Shown here piece by piece: positions 5,457 through 13,106 of a stretch of DNA of 16,449 nt. Source of the DNA: CBIFVZ01 sp966185765 (GTDB taxonomy: Bacteria > Pseudomonadota > Gammaproteobacteria > Enterobacterales > Enterobacteriaceae); assembly GCA_966185765.1 (NCBI GenBank), contig CBIFVZ010000079.1:1-16449 (forward strand), given 5' to 3'. Both the position numbers and the translations under genes were made by a program. A model generated the notes under the pieces. That model worked only from the letters and a program-made list of their open reading frames with translations, searched no databases and was not told the DNA's origin. Numbering within the stretch: the first letter of the stretch is position 1; each line of letters starts with the position of its first letter.

Positions 5457-6191
5457 TTAGCGTGGCTTCAACGTTGCGATCAGGAAATCTTTCGAACTTT
5501 CCACTTTCCCCTGCTGAATAGCAGCGGCCGGATCGACGTGCTTAGGACACACTTCGGAGCAGAAACCAACGAAAGTACAGGTCCACACGCCGTTCTGGCC
5601 GTTAAGCTGCGCCATACGCTCTTTCTGACCGTGGTCGCGGCTATCCAGGTTATAGCGGTGGGCAAGGGTGATAGCGGCCGGGCCAATGAACTCCGGGTTC
5701 AGGCCAAACTGCGGGCAGGCGGCGTAGCACAGGCCACAGTTGATGCAGCCGGAGAACTGATGGTACTTCGCCATTTGCGCTGGCGTCTGGGTGTTCGGAC
5801 CCTGATCCGGCGTGCGTGAGTTGCCAATGATATACGGCTTAATCGCTTCCAGGCTTTCGATGAAGTGGGTCATGTCCACCACCAGATCGCGCTCGATCGG
5901 GAAGTTGGCCAGTGCTTCTATCTTCATGCCGTCCTGGTAATCGCGCAGGAAGGTTTTACAGGCGAGCTTCGGTACGTTGTTGACCATCATGCCGCAGGAG
6001 CCACAGATAGCCATACGACAGGACCAGCGGTAGCTCAGGTCCGGCGCGAGGTTATCTTTGATGTAGCCGAGCGCGTCAAGCAGCGACGTCTGTTCGTCCC
6101 ACGGCACCTGATAAAAGGCGCTGTGCGGGGCGTCGTCGGTCTGCGGGTTATAGCGTACGATTTCAACTTTCAACTGCTGCATCTCAGCCAT
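5457..6191 (-). CDS. frdB: Fumarate reductase iron-sulfur subunit FrdB
   Basis: Electron-transfer subunit linking the quinol site in FrdCD to the FAD of FrdA. Protein of 244 aa, the E. coli length. The N-terminal plant-type ferredoxin domain has the [2Fe-2S] cysteines C58, C63, C66 and C78 (CRMAICGSCG...KLAC). The C-terminal domain carries the [4Fe-4S] and [3Fe-4S] ligands C149, C152, C155, C159 and C205, C211, C215 (CINCGLCYAACP; CTFVGFCSEVCP). The start is the ATG of MAEMQQLKVEIVRYNP at 6191. An in-frame start 21 codons upstream would add an Arg-rich stretch that is only frdA read in another frame. The ATG overlaps the frdA stop by eight bases, a translational coupling arrangement. Confidence 0.98.
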   Translation of the reverse strand: MAEMQQLKVEIVRYNPQTDDAPHSAFYQVPWDEQTSLLDALGYIKDNLAPDLSYRWSCRMAICGSCGMMVNNVPKLACKTFLRDYQDGMKIEALANFPIERDLVVDMTHFIESLEAIKPYIIGNSRTPDQGPNTQTPAQMAKYHQFSGCINCGLCYAACPQFGLNPEFIGPAAITLAHRYNLDSRDHGQKERMAQLNGQNGVWTCTFVGFCSEVCPKHVDPAAAIQQGKVESSKDFLIATLKPR

Positions 6192-7974
6192 TCGCCGTCT
6201 CCTTCTTCTCGGCCGCTTCGGCTTCCGCGCCGTAAACGCGTTTGGCGGGCGCAAGGGTGGTAATTTTCACGTCGCTGTAGTCCAGGCGAGTTGTCCCGTC
6301 CTGGTCACGGAAGGCGAGGGTGTGTTTGAGGAAATTCACGTCGTCACGCTCGGTGCAGCCTTCGTCCAGACGCTGGTGGGCGCCGCGCGACTCTTTACGT
6401 GCCAGCGCCGAGTGCGCCATACATTCAGCAACATTCAGGCCGTGGCCAAGTTCAATCGTATACAGCAGGTCGGTATTGAAGACGTTGGAGGTATCGCTAA
6501 TGCGCACGCGCTTGAAGCGCTCCTGCAGCTCGGCAAGCTTATCAACGGTTTTCTGCATCAGTTCCGGCGTGCGGTAGATGCCGCAGCCTTCTTCCATTGA
6601 CATGCCCATTTCATCGCGGATTTTCGCCCAGTTCTCGTTGCCTTCCTGCTGTGCCAGCGCTTTCAGACGCTGCTCGACGTCAGCGGCCTGCGCGTTGAGT
6701 GCCGCGTCGTTGGCCTCGGTTGCCTGGCGTGCGCGCTCGACCGCCTGCTCGCCAGCCAGACGACCAAATACGACCAGCTCAGCGAGTGAGTTGGAGCCGA
6801 GGCGGTTAGCGCCGTGCAAACCAACGGAGGAACATTCGCCTACGGCGAAAAGACCCTGAATGCGTGTTTCACAGTACTGGTTGGTTTCAATACCGCCCAT
6901 AGTGTAGTGCGCAGTCGGACGAACCGGAATGGGTTCTTTCACCGGATCAACGCCAACATAGGCTTTTGCCAGTTCACAGATGAACGGCAGGCGCTCCAGC
7001 AGTTTTTTCTCACCGAGGTGGCGCAGATCCAGGTAGACCACATCGCCGCGCGGGGTGGAAATGGTGTTGCCTTTGCGCCATTCATGCCAGAAAGCCTGAG
7101 ACACTTTGTCGCGCGGACCGAGTTCCATATATTTGTTCTTCGGCTCGCCAAGCGGGGTTTCCGGGCCCATACCGTAGTCTTGCAGATAACGGTAGCCGTC
7201 TTTGTTAACCAGAATACCGCCTTCACCGCGGCAGCCTTCGGTCATCAGAATGCCGGAGCCAGGCAGGCCAGTCGGGTGATACTGTACAAACTCCATATCG
7301 CGCAGCGGTACGCCGTGGCTGAGCGCCATGCCCATGCCATCGCCAGTTACAATGCCACCGTTGGTGTTGTAGCGATAGACTCGGCCCGCACCGCCGGTGG
7401 CCATTACCACGGCGTTGGCACGAATCTGCACCAGCGTGCCTTCCATCATGTTCATGGCGACCAGACCACGTGCGTGGCCGTCATCTTCAAGGATATCGAG
7501 GACAAAATGTTCGTCGAAGCGTTGAATCTGTGGGAATTGCAGGGAGGTCTGGAAAAGCGTATGCAGCATGTGGAAGCCGGTTTTGTCGGCAGCAAACCAG
7601 GTGCGTTCAATCTTCATTCCGCCGAAGCGGCGCACGTTGACTGAACCGTCCGCACGGCGGCTCCAGGGGCAGCCCCACTGCTCCAGCTGCGTCATTTCTG
7701 TCGGGCAGTGGTGAACGAAGTAATCCACGACATCCTGTTCACACAGCCAGTCGCCACCGGCGACCGTGTCGTGGAAATGATATTCAAAACTGTCGTGATC
7801 CTGCGCAACAGCGGCAGAGCCGCCCTCAGCGGCAACAGTATGGCTACGCATCGGGTAAACTTTTGATATCAGCGCAATTTTAGCCTGTGGATTTGCCTGG
7901 GCTGCCGCAATAGCGGTTCGCAGCCCGGCACCACCGGCGCCTATAATGGCGATATCGGCTTGAAAGGTTTGCAC
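6184..7974 (-). CDS. frdA: Fumarate reductase flavoprotein subunit FrdA
   Basis: Catalytic subunit that reduces fumarate to succinate in anaerobic respiration, on the cytoplasmic face of the inner membrane. Protein of 596 aa (602 in E. coli). The N-terminal dinucleotide fold is ADIAIIGAGGAGLR. Covalent FAD attaches to His45 in MRSHTVAAEGG. Substrate-site segments are LPGSGILMTEGCRGEGG and RPTAHYTMGGIETN, and the C-terminal FAD segment is GLHGANRLGSNSLAELVVFGR. The start is GTG at 7974, with GGAGGA about six bases ahead; MQTFQAD matches E. coli. The frame is open for another 90 codons upstream (see findings), but that part has no recognisable similarity. First gene of frdABCD; stop TGA overlaps frdB. 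Confidence 0.97.
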   Translation of the reverse strand: MQTFQADIAIIGAGGAGLRTAIAAAQANPQAKIALISKVYPMRSHTVAAEGGSAAVAQDHDSFEYHFHDTVAGGDWLCEQDVVDYFVHHCPTEMTQLEQWGCPWSRRADGSVNVRRFGGMKIERTWFAADKTGFHMLHTLFQTSLQFPQIQRFDEHFVLDILEDDGHARGLVAMNMMEGTLVQIRANAVVMATGGAGRVYRYNTNGGIVTGDGMGMALSHGVPLRDMEFVQYHPTGLPGSGILMTEGCRGEGGILVNKDGYRYLQDYGMGPETPLGEPKNKYMELGPRDKVSQAFWHEWRKGNTISTPRGDVVYLDLRHLGEKKLLERLPFICELAKAYVGVDPVKEPIPVRPTAHYTMGGIETNQYCETRIQGLFAVGECSSVGLHGANRLGSNSLAELVVFGRLAGEQAVERARQATEANDAALNAQAADVEQRLKALAQQEGNENWAKIRDEMGMSMEEGCGIYRTPELMQKTVDKLAELQERFKRVRISDTSNVFNTDLLYTIELGHGLNVAECMAHSALARKESRGAHQRLDEGCTERDDVNFLKHTLAFRDQDGTTRLDYSDVKITTLAPAKRVYGAEAEAAEKKETANG

Positions 7975-8258
7975 GACATTCCTCCAGATATTTTTGTTGT
8001 TTTGCAACGACATCCAGGCCAGAAGCGTATTCCCTGGACCTTCCGGCGCAGATGCGTTTGCTGAATTCATTGTTCGGCGCGTTGCGCAACCACGCACATG
8101 TGTATTCAAATCAATTGTTCGATTTGTTGCCTGGTCGCCTGCCGCTATCACCCCGATGACTTTTGTCTCTGCCGCACGTTTGCCGCAATGATGTAGTGTA
8201 TAGCCCACTCTTCGGGCGACAGCCATTGCAAAAGGGGTTTCCACTGCTCCTTTATGGG
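7975..8258 (-). promoter_or_regulatory. Long 5' leader of the frd operon
   Basis: About 284 nt from the predicted start point to the frdA GTG, well over twice what I recall for E. coli. The first part, ATAAAGGAGCAGTGGAA (8240-8256), and the last part, ATCTGGAGGAATGTC, match my memory of the E. coli leader; the middle does not. It contains the palindromes GTTGCGCAAC (8081-8090) and CACATGTG (8095-8102), a CAAATC/GATTTG hairpin (8107-8126) and a CCAGG/CCTGG pair flanking 8013-8038. No gene is recognised in it. Confidence 0.5.
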
Positions 8259-8264
8259 TATGGC

Positions 8265-8306
8265 AGTATAACCGTGTGTCTGATAACGAAAATTGATGTG
8301 TTCGAT
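8265..8306 (-). promoter_or_regulatory. frd promoter with FNR-type site
   Basis: On the minus strand, -10 TATACT (8265-8270) and, 22 bases upstream, a 14-mer ATCGA-ACAC-ATCAA (8293-8306) with one perfect FNR half-site. The site is centred 41.5 bases before the expected start, the class II activator position, and no -35 hexamer is seen. The E. coli frd promoter, as I recall it, has the same spacing (ATCGATCTCGTCAA, 22 bases, TATACT). FNR activates this operon without oxygen. Confidence 0.7.
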
Positions 8307-8324
8307 TTTTTTACTGATATCAAA

Positions 8325-8338
8325 TGTGATTTATCACA
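8325..8338. repeat. 14-bp palindrome in the frdA-epmA gap
   Basis: TGTGAT TT ATCACA is a perfect inverted repeat. The CRP-like half-sites are four bases apart, two fewer than a CRP site requires. It lies about 73 bases upstream of the frd start point and about 108 upstream of the likely epmA start, so it could be an operator for either gene. Confidence 0.5.
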
Positions 8339-8404
8339 AAATTTGATGAACTCGCTCACGAAAAAAGACTTCTGATGCCGTCCTCAGAAAGGGGCGCGCA
8401 AAAT

Positions 8405-8433
8405 TTGTCTCCGTCAGGCGTTGCGGGTAGACT
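8405..8433 (+). promoter_or_regulatory. Candidate epmA promoter
   Basis: -35 TTGTCT (8405-8410) and -10 TAGACT (8428-8433), each four of six consensus bases, with 17-bp spacing. The leader to the epmA ATG would be about 25 nt. Confidence 0.45.
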
Positions 8434-8465
8434 GCTGCGCTTTGTAGCTTTCTGGAGAGTCACCC

Positions 8466-9443
8466 ATGAGCGAGACGGCAAGCTGGCAGCCGAGCGCATC
8501 CATCCCCACACTGTTAAAACGTGCTGCGATAATGACGGCAATTCGCCGCTTTTTTACCGAGCGCGGTGTGCTTGAGGTGGAAACCCCTTGTATGAGCCAG
8601 GCTACCGTGACTGACGTTCATCTGGTGGCGTTTGAAACCCATCTTGTGGCTCCAGGCTATGGCCAGGGGTTACCGTTGTGGCTAATGACAAGCCCCGAAT
8701 ACCACATGAAGCGCCTGCTGGCGGCGGGTAGTGGCCCGATTTTCCAGCTGTGCCGCAGCTTTCGCAATGAAGAAAAGGGGCGTCATCATAACCCTGAATT
8801 CACTATGCTGGAGTGGTATCGCCCGTGCTATGACATGTATCGCCTGATGAATGAGGTTGACGATCTGTTGCAGCAGGTACTGGAATGCGAAGCCGCAGAG
8901 ACACTTTCTTACCAGCAGGCATTTTTGCGCTACCTGGACATTGACCCGCTGTCGGCAGATAAAGACCAGCTGCGAGAAGCGGCGGCAAAACTTGATTTAA
9001 GCAACATTGCGGATACCGAAGAAGATCGCGATACGCTGCTGCAACTGCTGTTTGTCACCGGCGTGGAGCCGCAGATTGGCAAAGAGCGCCCGACTTTTGT
9101 GTATCACTTCCCGGCAACGCAGGCATCGCTTGCCCAAATCAGCACAGAAGATCACCGCGTTGCTGAGCGTTTTGAAGTCTATTTTAAAGGTATTGAACTG
9201 GCGAACGGTTTCCATGAGCTGACCGATGCCCGGGAGCAGCGCCAGCGCTTTGACCAGGATAACCGCAAGCGTGCTGCGCGCGGTTTGCCGCAACAGCCGG
9301 TAGATATGAATTTGCTGGCAGCGCTGGAAGCCGGATTGCCGGACTGCTCCGGCGTGGCGTTGGGCGTTGACAGGCTGGTGATGCTGGCGCTGGGCGCCGA
9401 AAGCCTGGAAGAGGTGATGGCGTTTACCGTCGACCGTGCCTGA
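8466..9443 (+). CDS. epmA: EF-P--(R)-beta-lysine ligase EpmA
   Basis: Paralogue of the catalytic core of class II lysyl-tRNA synthetase (formerly PoxA, GenX, YjeA). It activates (R)-beta-lysine with ATP and transfers it to Lys34 of EF-P instead of to tRNA. Protein of 325 aa, as in E. coli, and without the N-terminal anticodon-binding domain of LysRS. Class II motifs are visible: motif 1 around RRFFTERGVLEVETPCMS, motif 2 FRNEEKGRHHNPEFTMLEWY, and motif 3 SGVALGVDRLVMLALGA near the C-terminus. SPEYHMKRLLAAG and ELANGFHELTDAREQ line the substrate pocket. CTGGAGAGT precedes the ATG. It is divergent from frdA and convergent with mscM. Its substrate-making partner epmB and its target efp lie 6 kb upstream. 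Confidence 0.97.
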   Translation: MSETASWQPSASIPTLLKRAAIMTAIRRFFTERGVLEVETPCMSQATVTDVHLVAFETHLVAPGYGQGLPLWLMTSPEYHMKRLLAAGSGPIFQLCRSFRNEEKGRHHNPEFTMLEWYRPCYDMYRLMNEVDDLLQQVLECEAAETLSYQQAFLRYLDIDPLSADKDQLREAAAKLDLSNIADTEEDRDTLLQLLFVTGVEPQIGKERPTFVYHFPATQASLAQISTEDHRVAERFEVYFKGIELANGFHELTDAREQRQRFDQDNRKRAARGLPQQPVDMNLLAALEAGLPDCSGVALGVDRLVMLALGAESLEEVMAFTVDRA

Positions 9444-9744
9444 TGTGCTTGCCCGGGCGCGTTGAGTTTTCCTTTCGCTATGGCACTTCCTCAGTATGGG
9501 GTAAGTGCTATCTATTATTATTCACCCGCAGTGAAGTCCCTTTGTTCTCATATTTATCTCGCTGTGCTACCCGTTTTGTCACCTGTCGTTTATGAGGCGC
9601 TGATACAGGTGGGCAGCACCGGGTTGCGTGTGCCGGTTATGGGCGGTGGGTGGCGGCATAATAAAAAGGCCGGTCAGTAAAAAAACTGACCGGCCTTTTT
9701 GATGGGGCGCTTGCCGTGCCTGCGCAAATACCCTCTTGCTGTGT
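9444..9744. other. Gene-free interval between epmA and mscM
   Basis: About 300 bases with no recognisable gene apart from the terminator at 9663-9700. A 72-codon open frame from TTG 9462 runs into the terminator, lacks a ribosome binding site and resembles nothing known. In E. coli this position holds yjeM, yjeN and yjeO; no remnant of them is seen here. Confidence 0.6.
9663..9700. terminator. Strong bidirectional terminator between epmA and mscM
   Basis: Perfect 16-bp arms AAAAAGGCCGGTCAGT (9663-9678) and ACTGACCGGCCTTTTT (9685-9700) around an A6 loop, with T5 tails in both directions. It separates the convergent epmA and mscM. Confidence 0.95.
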
Positions 9745-12700
9745 TTACAGCCCGCCAGTACTCCGGCGACCTGTGGAACTGATAGTTTTAGGCTTACCGG
9801 GTCCTTCAAGGCGCATCTGGAACGGCGGGAACGGCATGTCGATACCGTGCTCGCGGAAGCCTTGCAGAATCAGCTGGTGTAGCTCATGGCGCAGTGGCAT
9901 GCGGTGGCCCATTTCAGCCGCATAGATACGCAGTTCAAACAGCTGAATTCCCTGCTGTAAATCCACCAGAAACGCTTCCGGAACGGGAGTTTCCAGCACG
10001 TAGGAACAGCGACGCGCGGCGTTTAGCAGTAGCTGCGTCACTTCTTCACTATTGGCTTCAGACGGCGCTGGAATGGTCAGTACCACACGCGTCAGTGTGT
10101 CTGACAGCGACCAGTTGATAAACTGCTCGGTAATAAAGGCCTGGTTTGGCACGATGATTTCTTTACGGTCCCAGTCGCTGATGGTGGTAGCGCGGGTGTT
10201 GATCCTGGTTACGCTGCCGGTCAGATCGCGAATAGTCACGGTATCGCCAATTCGGATCGGTTTTTCAAACAGGATTATCAGGCCTGAGACAAAGTTGGCG
10301 AAAATTTGCTGAAGACCAAAACCCAGACCCACACCGAGCGCGGCGACCAGCCACTGTAGTTTTGACCATTCGATACCGATCATCGAGAAACCCATCAGGC
10401 CACCAATCAGCATCAGCACGTATTTGGTGATGGTGGTGATGGCGTAGCCCGTGCCGGGTGTAAGGCTCAGGTGTTGCAACAGTGCCAGCTCAAGCAGTGC
10501 TGGCATATTACGTACCAGCTGCGCGGTAATAATGAATACCAGTATTGCAATCAGCACGGCCCCAAGCGTAATGGGTTCAATAATGCTTTCGCCGCCCTGG
10601 CTGGTGGAGGTGACATCCCACAGCTTGATATTTTCCAGGAAAGCAAATGCAGAGTGGATTTCTGACCACAGTACAATAACGGAGACCAGTGCTATCAACA
10701 TCAAAATCGATCGTACCAGGCGCAGCGACTGGGCGCTGATGGCATCCAGATCCACGACTGGCTCTTCAACATCGTTACTGCCTTCAGCGCTGTTTTGATG
10801 CGTCGCATCGTCCTCACCACGCGCTCGTTGGGCAAGCATTTCGGCGCGTCGTTGCTTTGCACGGTCAAAGGCCAGACGGCGGCGCTGGATGAGCATCCAG
10901 CGGCGAATGATGTGGTAGACCACCAGCAAGAAGAACCAGATGGCGACGGAGGTCTCAAGCCTGGCAAGCAGCGCTTTGGACGTGGCGAGATAGCCTACGG
11001 CGGCTGCCAGCATGGCTATCAGCGGCGCACAGATCATCATGTTCCACAGAATACGGTTGAACAGATTATCGCCGTTGCCTTCGCCGTCAACGTAAAGTGG
11101 GATCCCGGCGCGCTTAAGACTCAGTGTAACGATCGCCAGCGCCCCGCAGATGAGCAGGAAGCATAAACGCCCAAGGGACGATGAAAACTCCCGATCGTTG
11201 AGGTTATCGAACATGATAAGCGCCATGATGAGCGGTACGACAAAACCGATGCTCATGATGTAATAGCGCATTGCGCGCGCCACCTGTTCCCGCGGCCAGC
11301 CGAAATGCACCACAAACAGGCCGTTAGGGCGCGCAAGGGTGGCGCAAATCATCACCAGCCATAATAGCGGTACTGTTGCCGTTACCCCGTTGCCAACGGC
11401 AACCGCCAGAGGGTAGGGCCAGGCTTCACGCAGGCCGTGGCCGAGGGTTGCCCACAGAACGGGCAGCGGCGAGGCAACCAGAATGGACCAGAACACCGTG
11501 CGCAGCGTTAACCAGAAATGATCCTGCGTCACCTTACCGACTCGAGCGCTACAGCGTTCCAGGAAAGCGGTGAAGTGGCGACGCGAGCTGATGCTAAAGC
11601 CGACCAGAAGTAATGCACCAAACAGCGGCAGCAGTGTGTCGCGGCTGGTCACCATCATCACGCCCGCTTTGCCAAGCTGGCTGAATGTATCAAGCGAAAG
11701 CAGGCGGCGCAGGTCCTGCACAAGTTGCAGCGGCCAGGAAAGTCCGATGGGGCTGACGTCAGAAGTCCAGAACAGATAGCGGTGCGTCGCCTCATTAATC
11801 TCTTTGAGTGCATCTTCAAGCTGGCCGTTGGCGACTTTTAGTTTTGTCAGTTCCAGTGTCAGCGTGTCACCGCCCTGCAACAGGGAGTTCAGCAGTTCAT
11901 GCTGGGTGCGTAACTGGGCTTGCAGAATTTGGCTTTGTTCAGGTGTAAGCGCGCTGCCATCGGCCTGGCGCAGCTGTTGTAGCTGATTTTGTTTGCTCAG
12001 ACGATCTTCATAGCCCAGGCGCTGTACGCGAAGCTGCGCCAGTTCGGTATCCAGTTGCTGAGGTTTGGGCATTTCGGGCAGGCGGGCAACCTGGGCGCGT
12101 AGGGCCTCGCCGAGCACGTTGGAGACGCCAAGCCACTGGGACTGTTCGCGCAGCGTATTGAGCGCCTGGCGGACCTGTGTGGTCTGGCGTGCCGCCTGGC
12201 GCTGCTGGGAGGCAACCAGATCCATGCGCTGGGCCTGCTGATTGAGGGCCTGAGACAGTTCACGGTTAACGCGAAACTGCGCCACAATATCCGGTGGCAG
12301 GTTAGCACTGTTCTCCGCCATCATTTCCGTGCTTTCGAGCGCCATTTCGGCCTCGCGCTGGCGCAGGTTGTTGATCTGGTTACGTAGCGACTGAAGGTAG
12401 GCATCAAGCTGCCCGGCCTGTTTTTGCGCCAGCTCGGCGCGCAGACGAGCCAGCTCCTGGCGGTTGCTCGCTGAAAGCTGTGCCAGTTCGAATTCATCCA
12501 CCTGTGCTTTCAGACGAGCGGCTTCAGCCTGATTTGCCTGCAGCTGCGCCTGTGCCAGCGGTGTGTTGGCCGTCTGTTGGGCAGCAATACGACGCTCCAG
12601 TTCGTTAAGCTGGCGGCGGGTATCGGTTTGCTGCTGTGGAAGCTGACCCAGGGAGTCGGAGATTTCCCGATTGCGCTCCTGCTCCTGCTGGGCCTGGCGG

Positions 12701-13068
12701 CCTTTATCCAGTAGTTGGCTACTGATTTGCAGGATTTCCTGGTTGAGTGCGTCGGTGGTTTGAGCGCCGGTGTACTGGCGTGGCGTGTCGCTCAGGTTAC
12801 CGAGTTGCTGGCGTAGGGTCTGGGAAAGTTGCTGAAAGTTATCAATAACTCTCTGGTACTGTGTAGCGCGTTCGAGTGAAGACTCGCGCTCTTCCAGCGA
12901 TTTGAGCGCCCCTTCAAGGGCGGTAACAATGTCAGCCTGCCCCGGCTGGTCTTTGGCCTCTTTGGCCTGTTGCAGCTCCTGGGCAAGTTGTTTGGCATCC
13001 GGAACGGAAGCGGCGTGCGCCCCCAGACTGAGGCTCATGGCCATCAGAAACATCAATATCAGGCGCAC
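9745..13068 (-). CDS. mscM: Miniconductance mechanosensitive channel MscM (YjeP)
   Basis: Large MscS-family inner-membrane channel that opens under membrane tension during hypo-osmotic shock. Protein of 1107 aa, the same as E. coli YjeP. A signal peptide (1-20, ...LGAHA-A) leads into a long periplasmic Gln/Leu/Ala-rich coiled-coil region (about 25-470). Several membrane helices follow, and then the MscS core in the C-terminal quarter: pore-lining helix with ALGVGLGFGLQQIFANFVSG, beta domain FEKPIRIGDTVTIRDLTGSV and NQAFITEQFINWSLSD. An Arg/Glu-rich cytosolic loop with RRRLAFDRAKQRRAEML lies between helices. The start is GTG with AAAGG nine bases before it; the first residues MRLI match E. coli. 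It follows psd by 38 bases and is probably in the same operon. Confidence 0.96.
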   Translation of the reverse strand: MRLILMFLMAMSLSLGAHAASVPDAKQLAQELQQAKEAKDQPGQADIVTALEGALKSLEERESSLERATQYQRVIDNFQQLSQTLRQQLGNLSDTPRQYTGAQTTDALNQEILQISSQLLDKGRQAQQEQERNREISDSLGQLPQQQTDTRRQLNELERRIAAQQTANTPLAQAQLQANQAEAARLKAQVDEFELAQLSASNRQELARLRAELAQKQAGQLDAYLQSLRNQINNLRQREAEMALESTEMMAENSANLPPDIVAQFRVNRELSQALNQQAQRMDLVASQQRQAARQTTQVRQALNTLREQSQWLGVSNVLGEALRAQVARLPEMPKPQQLDTELAQLRVQRLGYEDRLSKQNQLQQLRQADGSALTPEQSQILQAQLRTQHELLNSLLQGGDTLTLELTKLKVANGQLEDALKEINEATHRYLFWTSDVSPIGLSWPLQLVQDLRRLLSLDTFSQLGKAGVMMVTSRDTLLPLFGALLLVGFSISSRRHFTAFLERCSARVGKVTQDHFWLTLRTVFWSILVASPLPVLWATLGHGLREAWPYPLAVAVGNGVTATVPLLWLVMICATLARPNGLFVVHFGWPREQVARAMRYYIMSIGFVVPLIMALIMFDNLNDREFSSSLGRLCFLLICGALAIVTLSLKRAGIPLYVDGEGNGDNLFNRILWNMMICAPLIAMLAAAVGYLATSKALLARLETSVAIWFFLLVVYHIIRRWMLIQRRRLAFDRAKQRRAEMLAQRARGEDDATHQNSAEGSNDVEEPVVDLDAISAQSLRLVRSILMLIALVSVIVLWSEIHSAFAFLENIKLWDVTSTSQGGESIIEPITLGAVLIAILVFIITAQLVRNMPALLELALLQHLSLTPGTGYAITTITKYVLMLIGGLMGFSMIGIEWSKLQWLVAALGVGLGFGLQQIFANFVSGLIILFEKPIRIGDTVTIRDLTGSVTRINTRATTISDWDRKEIIVPNQAFITEQFINWSLSDTLTRVVLTIPAPSEANSEEVTQLLLNAARRCSYVLETPVPEAFLVDLQQGIQLFELRIYAAEMGHRMPLRHELHQLILQGFREHGIDMPFPPFQMRLEGPGKPKTISSTGRRSTGGL

Positions 13069-13106
13069 GTCGCGTTACCTTTGGTCGTTCTTACTTATCT
13101 GTCCGT

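Noticed and set aside
6192..6254. Upstream start for frdB adding an Arg-rich 21 residues
   Set aside because: It is frdA read out of frame; the ATG at 6191 gives the exact E. coli N-terminus and length.
6814..7644. Plus-strand 276-codon open frame inside frdA
   Set aside because: Antisense shadow of the highly conserved frdA; GC-rich coding DNA often leaves such frames open.
8325..8338. CRP binding site in the frdA-epmA gap
   Set aside because: TGTGA and TCACA are four bases apart instead of six, so the geometry does not fit CRP; kept only as an unassigned palindrome.
9462..9680. Open frame of 72 codons after epmA
   Set aside because: TTG start without ribosome binding site, runs into the terminator hairpin, no similarity recognised.
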